64,000 nt of DNA, from positions 124,001 through 188,000 of the forward strand of contig JANSWZ010000007.1 in the NCBI GenBank assembly GCA_024743215.1. The letters run 5' to 3'. The notes under the pieces were generated by a model. It made no database searches and was not told where the DNA came from. It saw nothing but the letters and a program-made list of their open reading frames with translations. Position numbers and translations under genes: made by a program. Positions 61,056-64,000 of the stretch are shown in pieces (the first letter of the stretch is position 1; every line of letters starts with the position of its first letter). This stretch comes from Alphaproteobacteria bacterium (GTDB taxonomy: Bacteria > Pseudomonadota > Alphaproteobacteria > Rhizobiales > GCA-2746425).

Positions 61056-61310
61056 CAAAGGGCGCAACAGGAAATTTGAATTTGATGAAACTATAGTCAC
61101 ACTATTTTTGGTTTGCGAAAATTCTGTGCAGAAATTCTGAACTTTCCACCTCGCGTGACACAAAAATGTGCAGCCGGACACACATGAAACCGCAGAATAC
61201 GGTGACAAAATCTTCGATTTGGAGAAGCTGCATTCATTTTCCAACACATAGAGCAACGAAGTTTGGCACCGGACTTGCCATCACCCCAAGTGATATGAAA
61301 TAGACAATCA

Positions 61311-61326
61311 TGAAATTGTAGTTTCA
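61311..61326. promoter_or_regulatory. Candidate RpiR operator at the regulator's own start (TGAAA-N6-TTTCA)
   Basis: TGAAA-TTGTAG-TTTCA ends where the ribosome site AGGAG of the RpiR gene begins. Binding here would block transcription or ribosome access, which suggests autoregulation. Confidence 0.6.
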
Positions 61327-61336
61327 GGAGTTTTCG

Positions 61337-62176
61337 GTGACACAGGAATCCTTTCTCACCAAAGTCAAAGAGGCCCTGCCCGATCTGCATCCAGCAGAAC
61401 GGCGGCTTGCTGAATTCCTGATCGATTTTCCAGGTGAAATTGCCAGCTACGACGCTCAGGAACTGGCAGGCCTGTGCAAGGTCTCCAAGGCCACAGTGTC
61501 CCGCTTTGTGCGCCGTCTCGGCTTCGACAATTACGATCATGCCCGCAAGGCTGTGCGTGAGGAAAGTCAGACCGGGTCCAGACTGTTTTTTGGTCATGCC
61601 GAAACCGAAGCTGGTGCATCGACACACGGCATTGATCTAGCCGAGGAACGCGAGCTGACAGAATGGACCTTCCAGCGCATTGATCCCGCCGAGTTGAACG
61701 CTGTGGCCGAAGCCATTCTTTCGGCGCGCAAGGTATGGATTATAGGGCAACGCATCGGCCATTCCTTTGCCACTTACCTGTATTGGCAACTGACCAAGGT
61801 CATTGCCAACAGTGCAGTTGTTCCGCAAGCGGGCGAGACCCTTGGCGAACACATTGCGGCTATGGAGCCCGATGATCTGGTGATTTTTGTTGCCCTGCGC
61901 CGCCGCATGAAGGGCACCGAAGATGTGCTGAGCGAAATCCGGCAGGTGGGCGCAAAAATCGCTCTGATTTCTGACGAAGGCATGACTTACAACACCAGTT
62001 CAACCTGGCATTTCCGATGCCGCACCCAGACATCAAGCCCCCAATTCAACCACACGGCTGTGATGTCGCTCTGTCACCAGCTAGTGGTCCAGGCCATGTT
62101 GAAATCCGGCCATGACAGCCGGGCCAGATTGCTGGCCGTGGACAGCATCAACGAACGGCTGGGCTTTTACGACTAA
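61337..62176 (+). CDS. MurR/RpiR-family transcriptional regulator
   Basis: 279 residues. N-terminal HTH domain: LHPAERRLAEFLIDFPGEIA near 17 and LAGLCKVSKATVSRFVRRLGF near 43. C-terminal SIS sugar-phosphate-binding domain: KVWIIGQRIGHSFATYLYWQL near 130 and DDLVIFVALRRRMKGTEDVLSEI near 182. The start is GTG 61337 after AGGAG. It is divergent from the second TTT operon and likely controls it; its candidate operators flank the gap. The SIS domain usually binds a phosphosugar, unlike typical TTT carboxylate ligands, so the effector is uncertain. Confidence 0.92.
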   Translation: MTQESFLTKVKEALPDLHPAERRLAEFLIDFPGEIASYDAQELAGLCKVSKATVSRFVRRLGFDNYDHARKAVREESQTGSRLFFGHAETEAGASTHGIDLAEERELTEWTFQRIDPAELNAVAEAILSARKVWIIGQRIGHSFATYLYWQLTKVIANSAVVPQAGETLGEHIAAMEPDDLVIFVALRRRMKGTEDVLSEIRQVGAKIALISDEGMTYNTSSTWHFRCRTQTSSPQFNHTAVMSLCHQLVVQAMLKSGHDSRARLLAVDSINERLGFYD

Positions 62177-62208
62177 CGCAAGAGCCTTCAGCTTTAAACA
62201 AACTGCAT

Positions 62209-62868
62209 CTAATTGAGAGCCTGTCGCCGTGTCCGCAGCGGTTTGACCACACGCAGATGCAGCACCACTGCAACTGTGGCCACAAGGATGCAGACACACA
62301 GGATCACTTTGGACAGATTACCCATTGATCCTTCGATCATCCAGGCATGCACAATACTCGATACCACTACAACCACCGCCAAATAGTTGTGAATGATCCG
62401 CCAGACCCCGTAACGTAGACCGATGCGCAACCGCACCGCCACAAGCAGAACTGTCAGCACAAGGCTCCAAAGGCCGATCACCCCATAGACTGAAAACAGG
62501 GTTGGCGAGACCAGAAGAAGCGCATCAATGGTGTCAGGCGGGCTGGTAATAAAAAGGCCACCGACATGCAGTAACACAGCGATAAAGATGCCGCTGCCGA
62601 GCCAACGGTGCCACCGACGCTCCTGCATCACATGCAAACCGGGCAGATATCCCGCGGCCAACAGCGGTTGCAAAAGCAGCAGGGCCAGAGCCGTAACACC
62701 GGCAATGCCTGAAACCAGGTAAGCGGCGTCGCGACCAACCAGCACAGGGCTGGTTGCGGCAATCGCAATAGGCCCGAGTACTGCAGCGGCCAGAACGAGC
62801 CAGACCAGCAACGTTAGCGGACGCCCGACATCAAGTCGGTGCCCACTGCGCGCAGTTGGGCGCGACAT
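62209..62868 (-). CDS. Ferric reductase-like transmembrane heme protein
   Basis: 219 residues with about six membrane helices, matching the ferric-reductase-like transmembrane domain. Probable heme-ligand histidines are in PGLHVMQERRWHRWLG near 75, VLLHVGGLF near 100, WRIIHNYLAVVV near 158 and SIVHAWMIEG near 172. There is no NAD(P)H or flavin domain, so a partner must supply electrons. The downstream neighbour on the chromosome, transcribed just before it, encodes a Tat-exported dioxygenase-like protein only four bases away, so the two probably work together at the membrane. Confidence 0.82.
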   Translation of the reverse strand: MSRPTARSGHRLDVGRPLTLLVWLVLAAAVLGPIAIAATSPVLVGRDAAYLVSGIAGVTALALLLLQPLLAAGYLPGLHVMQERRWHRWLGSGIFIAVLLHVGGLFITSPPDTIDALLLVSPTLFSVYGVIGLWSLVLTVLLVAVRLRIGLRYGVWRIIHNYLAVVVVVSSIVHAWMIEGSMGNLSKVILCVCILVATVAVVLHLRVVKPLRTRRQALN

Positions 62869-62872
62869 GCGG

Positions 62873-63370
62873 TTAAGCTGGTGTCAGAACGAAATCGGCC
62901 TGAAGGCTGGTGTCAGTTCTGCTGTTCATGACAGGGCGCAGGAACACTGTTTCAAACTCCGCATCATCATAAGCCAGATGGCCATGAGGCTGACCAAAAT
63001 GAGGCACGATCTGCGACATTTCCAACTGATACGTGCCGTCTGCTGCGGTCATCACGCTGCCATGATTGCTTGGCTCACGTTCTCCGCCACGCGGCGTCGC
63101 CGCCCAGATTTGAATGCGCACATTCGACAATGGCTCACCCGTGCCGGCTCTTAGTACCGTTCCGGACATCAGAAAGCCTGTGCCAAGATTTGCCACAAGC
63201 GGCGCATTGGGCCTGTAATTGTTAGATCCACCGCGCATGGTCTGGGTTGGCGCATATTCAGATTTGGCCTGCGCCGGCACCAATAGGCCAGCAGTTCCGG
63301 TCACCAAAGCAGCGCCGGAAACACCGGCACCGATCAAAAGGGAACGACGGTTAAAAGCAGGGCGGTTCAT
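62873..63370 (-). CDS. Tat-exported intradiol ring-cleavage dioxygenase-like protein
   Basis: About 165 residues. Tat signal MNRPAFNRRSLLIGAGVSGA with RRSLLIG and a hydrophobic core, cleaved near AQA-KSEY. The mature part contains the dioxygenase-type beta-sandwich region: LSNVRIQIWAATPRGGEREPSNHG near 95 and GTYQLEMSQIVPHFGQPHGHLAYDD near 125 (the His-rich iron site). It is shorter than protocatechuate dioxygenase subunits and I cannot place both tyrosine iron ligands, so catalysis is uncertain. AGGAGAG precedes ATG 63370. The membrane heme protein gene follows at four bases. Confidence 0.75.
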   Translation of the reverse strand: MNRPAFNRRSLLIGAGVSGAALVTGTAGLLVPAQAKSEYAPTQTMRGGSNNYRPNAPLVANLGTGFLMSGTVLRAGTGEPLSNVRIQIWAATPRGGEREPSNHGSVMTAADGTYQLEMSQIVPHFGQPHGHLAYDDAEFETVFLRPVMNSRTDTSLQADFVLTPA

Positions 63371-63694
63371 ATCAATCTCTCCTATTTGAGCTGTGCCAGC
63401 TGCGCGCAAATTTCAGTAGTACTCATCCACTGTCTGTCAGTGCGGTCTTGATACCTGCTACGACAACCACTTACTGCATACATAGGCAGCATATCCAATC
63501 TGGCAATCTCAAGCAGATTTATGCTTCACCAAGAGCATACAACGGAACCAGTCTGTTCCGTGCTTAAATTTTGGCAATATGAGTTCCAGGACTGCTTTGC
63601 CCGAAAGGGGTAGCGTCTAAAAACTCAGAGCGTGGCCGCCGCCCAGCACAGCCTGATCGATAGACGTCACAATCAAGCAACGGCCAGCAAAGAC
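63371..63694. other. Gene-free stretch between the Tat protein and the amino-acid ABC ATPase
   Basis: In these 324 bases I see no gene. ACGGAAC (63542-63548) and GTTCCGT (63555-63561) form a 7-bp hairpin with a six-base loop; it could end the ABC operon transcript or act as an operator. Otherwise nothing was recognised. Confidence 0.35.
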
Positions 63695-64000
63695 CTAATG
63701 ATTGAGAATTTTGGACAAAAAGTCCTTGGCACGGTCACTTTCAGGATTTGAGAAGAAAGCCTGCGTTTCCCGATCTTCGACAATGGCACCCTCATCCATG
63801 AAAATAACCCGGTCAGCGACTTTTCTGGCAAACCCCATTTCATGGGTCACCACCATCATGGTCATGCCGTCCTTTGCCAGTCCCACCATGACATCAAGAA
63901 CTTCATTGATCATTTCCGGGTCCAGCGCCGAGGTTGGCTCATCAAACAGCATCGCAATGGGATCCATAGCCAAAGAACGGGCTATGGCGACACGTTGCTG
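63695..64000 (-). CDS. Polar amino-acid ABC transporter ATP-binding protein, C-terminal fragment
   Basis: The last 101 residues of a GlnQ/HisP-type ATPase; the start lies beyond the window. The visible part runs from [14 protein letters not shown] (end of the signature helix) through Walker [17 protein letters not shown]-loop and an intact H-loop [26 protein letters not shown]. The tail [19 protein letters not shown] is typical of the polar amino-acid family. It would energise an importer for glutamine, glutamate or a similar amino acid. Confidence 0.92.
   Translation of the reverse strand, partial: QQRVAIARSLAMDPIAMLFDEPTSALDPEMINEVLDVMVGLAKDGMTMMVVTHEMGFARKVADRVIFMDEGAIVEDRETQAFFSNPESDRAKDFLSKILNH

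Larger units (their letters stand above)
60988..61336. promoter_or_regulatory. Divergent control region of TTT system 2 and RpiR regulator
   Basis: In this 349-base region no gene is seen. Two exact TGAAA-N6-TTTCA palindromes lie at its ends: 61040-61055, upstream of tctC, and 61311-61326, at the RpiR ribosome site. A degenerate copy (TGAAA at 61086-61090 followed by TCACA at 61097-61101) lies between. These match the dyad style of RpiR-family operators. Confidence 0.65.

Noticed and set aside
1-64000. CRISPR array, prophage, insertion sequence, tRNA or rRNA genes
   Set aside because: No regularly spaced repeats, transposase or phage proteins, or RNA gene signatures were recognised on either strand.

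Overview
This window most likely comes from a marine or free-living alphaproteobacterium of the Hyphomicrobiales/Rhodobacterales type. I infer this from moderate GC, good Shine-Dalgarno sites, tightly overlapped operons, and the mix of solute-binding-protein transporters (ABC-CUT1, TRAP, tripartite tricarboxylate TTT). SorC, RpiR, GntR and AraC regulators and an aldolase/short-chain-dehydrogenase fusion point the same way. I saw no rRNA, tRNA, CRISPR array, insertion sequence or phage gene. The window is about 58 genes, nearly all metabolic and accessory.

Region 1 (1-5.1 kb, minus strand): an operon of alpha/beta hydrolase, PEP-hydrolase-like TIM barrel, UPF0261 (Tm-1-like) protein, ABC ATPase and a truncated solute-binding protein, preceded by a PAS-AraC regulator. 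The ATPase has proline where the H-loop histidine should be. Region 2 (5.3-23.1 kb): a large sugar-alcohol/ketose catabolic locus. A minus-strand operon encodes a complete CUT1 ABC importer, a xylitol-dehydrogenase-like enzyme, a class II aldolase, an FGGY kinase, a HAD phosphatase and a TIM-barrel isomerase. Divergent plus-strand genes encode an SDR and an aldolase-SDR fusion. A second kinase, a SorC regulator, a glycerol-1-phosphate-dehydrogenase-like enzyme and a HAD-IIB phosphatase complete the set. The two divergent promoter regions share a spaced motif that is a good candidate SorC operator.

Region 3 (23.2-32.8 kb): two complete TRAP transporters in one minus-strand array with an amidohydrolase, a GAF protein and a TetR regulator, plus a divergent GntR regulator. 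Region 4 (32.8-42.3 kb): surface polysaccharide genes. These are three glycosyltransferases and a four-gene operon (nucleotidyltransferase, epimerase, two C-methyltransferase-like proteins), and between them lies an outer-membrane barrel with an internal signal-peptide-like segment. Region 5 (42.3-48 kb): a peroxiredoxin-like protein, a DUF4336 protein, a membrane-bound 7TM-DISM/AraC regulator and a SulP-STAS-cyclic-nucleotide-binding transporter.

Region 6 (48.4-57.1 kb, plus): crotonase, sulfatase, TTT transporter (TctC-TctA-TctB), 3-hydroxyacyl-CoA dehydrogenase, FAH-family hydrolase and SDR. This looks like uptake and degradation of a sulfated or phosphonate-ester-like carboxylate. A folded three-way-junction-like element lies between tctC and tctA. 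Region 7 (57.2-62.2 kb): a second TTT operon that also encodes a signal-less BMP-family protein. It is divergent from an RpiR regulator, and two exact TGAAA-N6-TTTCA sites flank the intergenic region. Region 8 (62.2-64 kb): a heme-binding ferric-reductase-like membrane protein, a Tat-exported intradiol-dioxygenase-like protein, and the end of an amino-acid ABC ATPase.

Recurrent theme: four of the solute-binding-protein genes are followed at once by a strong 10-15 bp hairpin before the next transporter or regulator gene. This arrangement is usually linked to higher expression of the binding protein.
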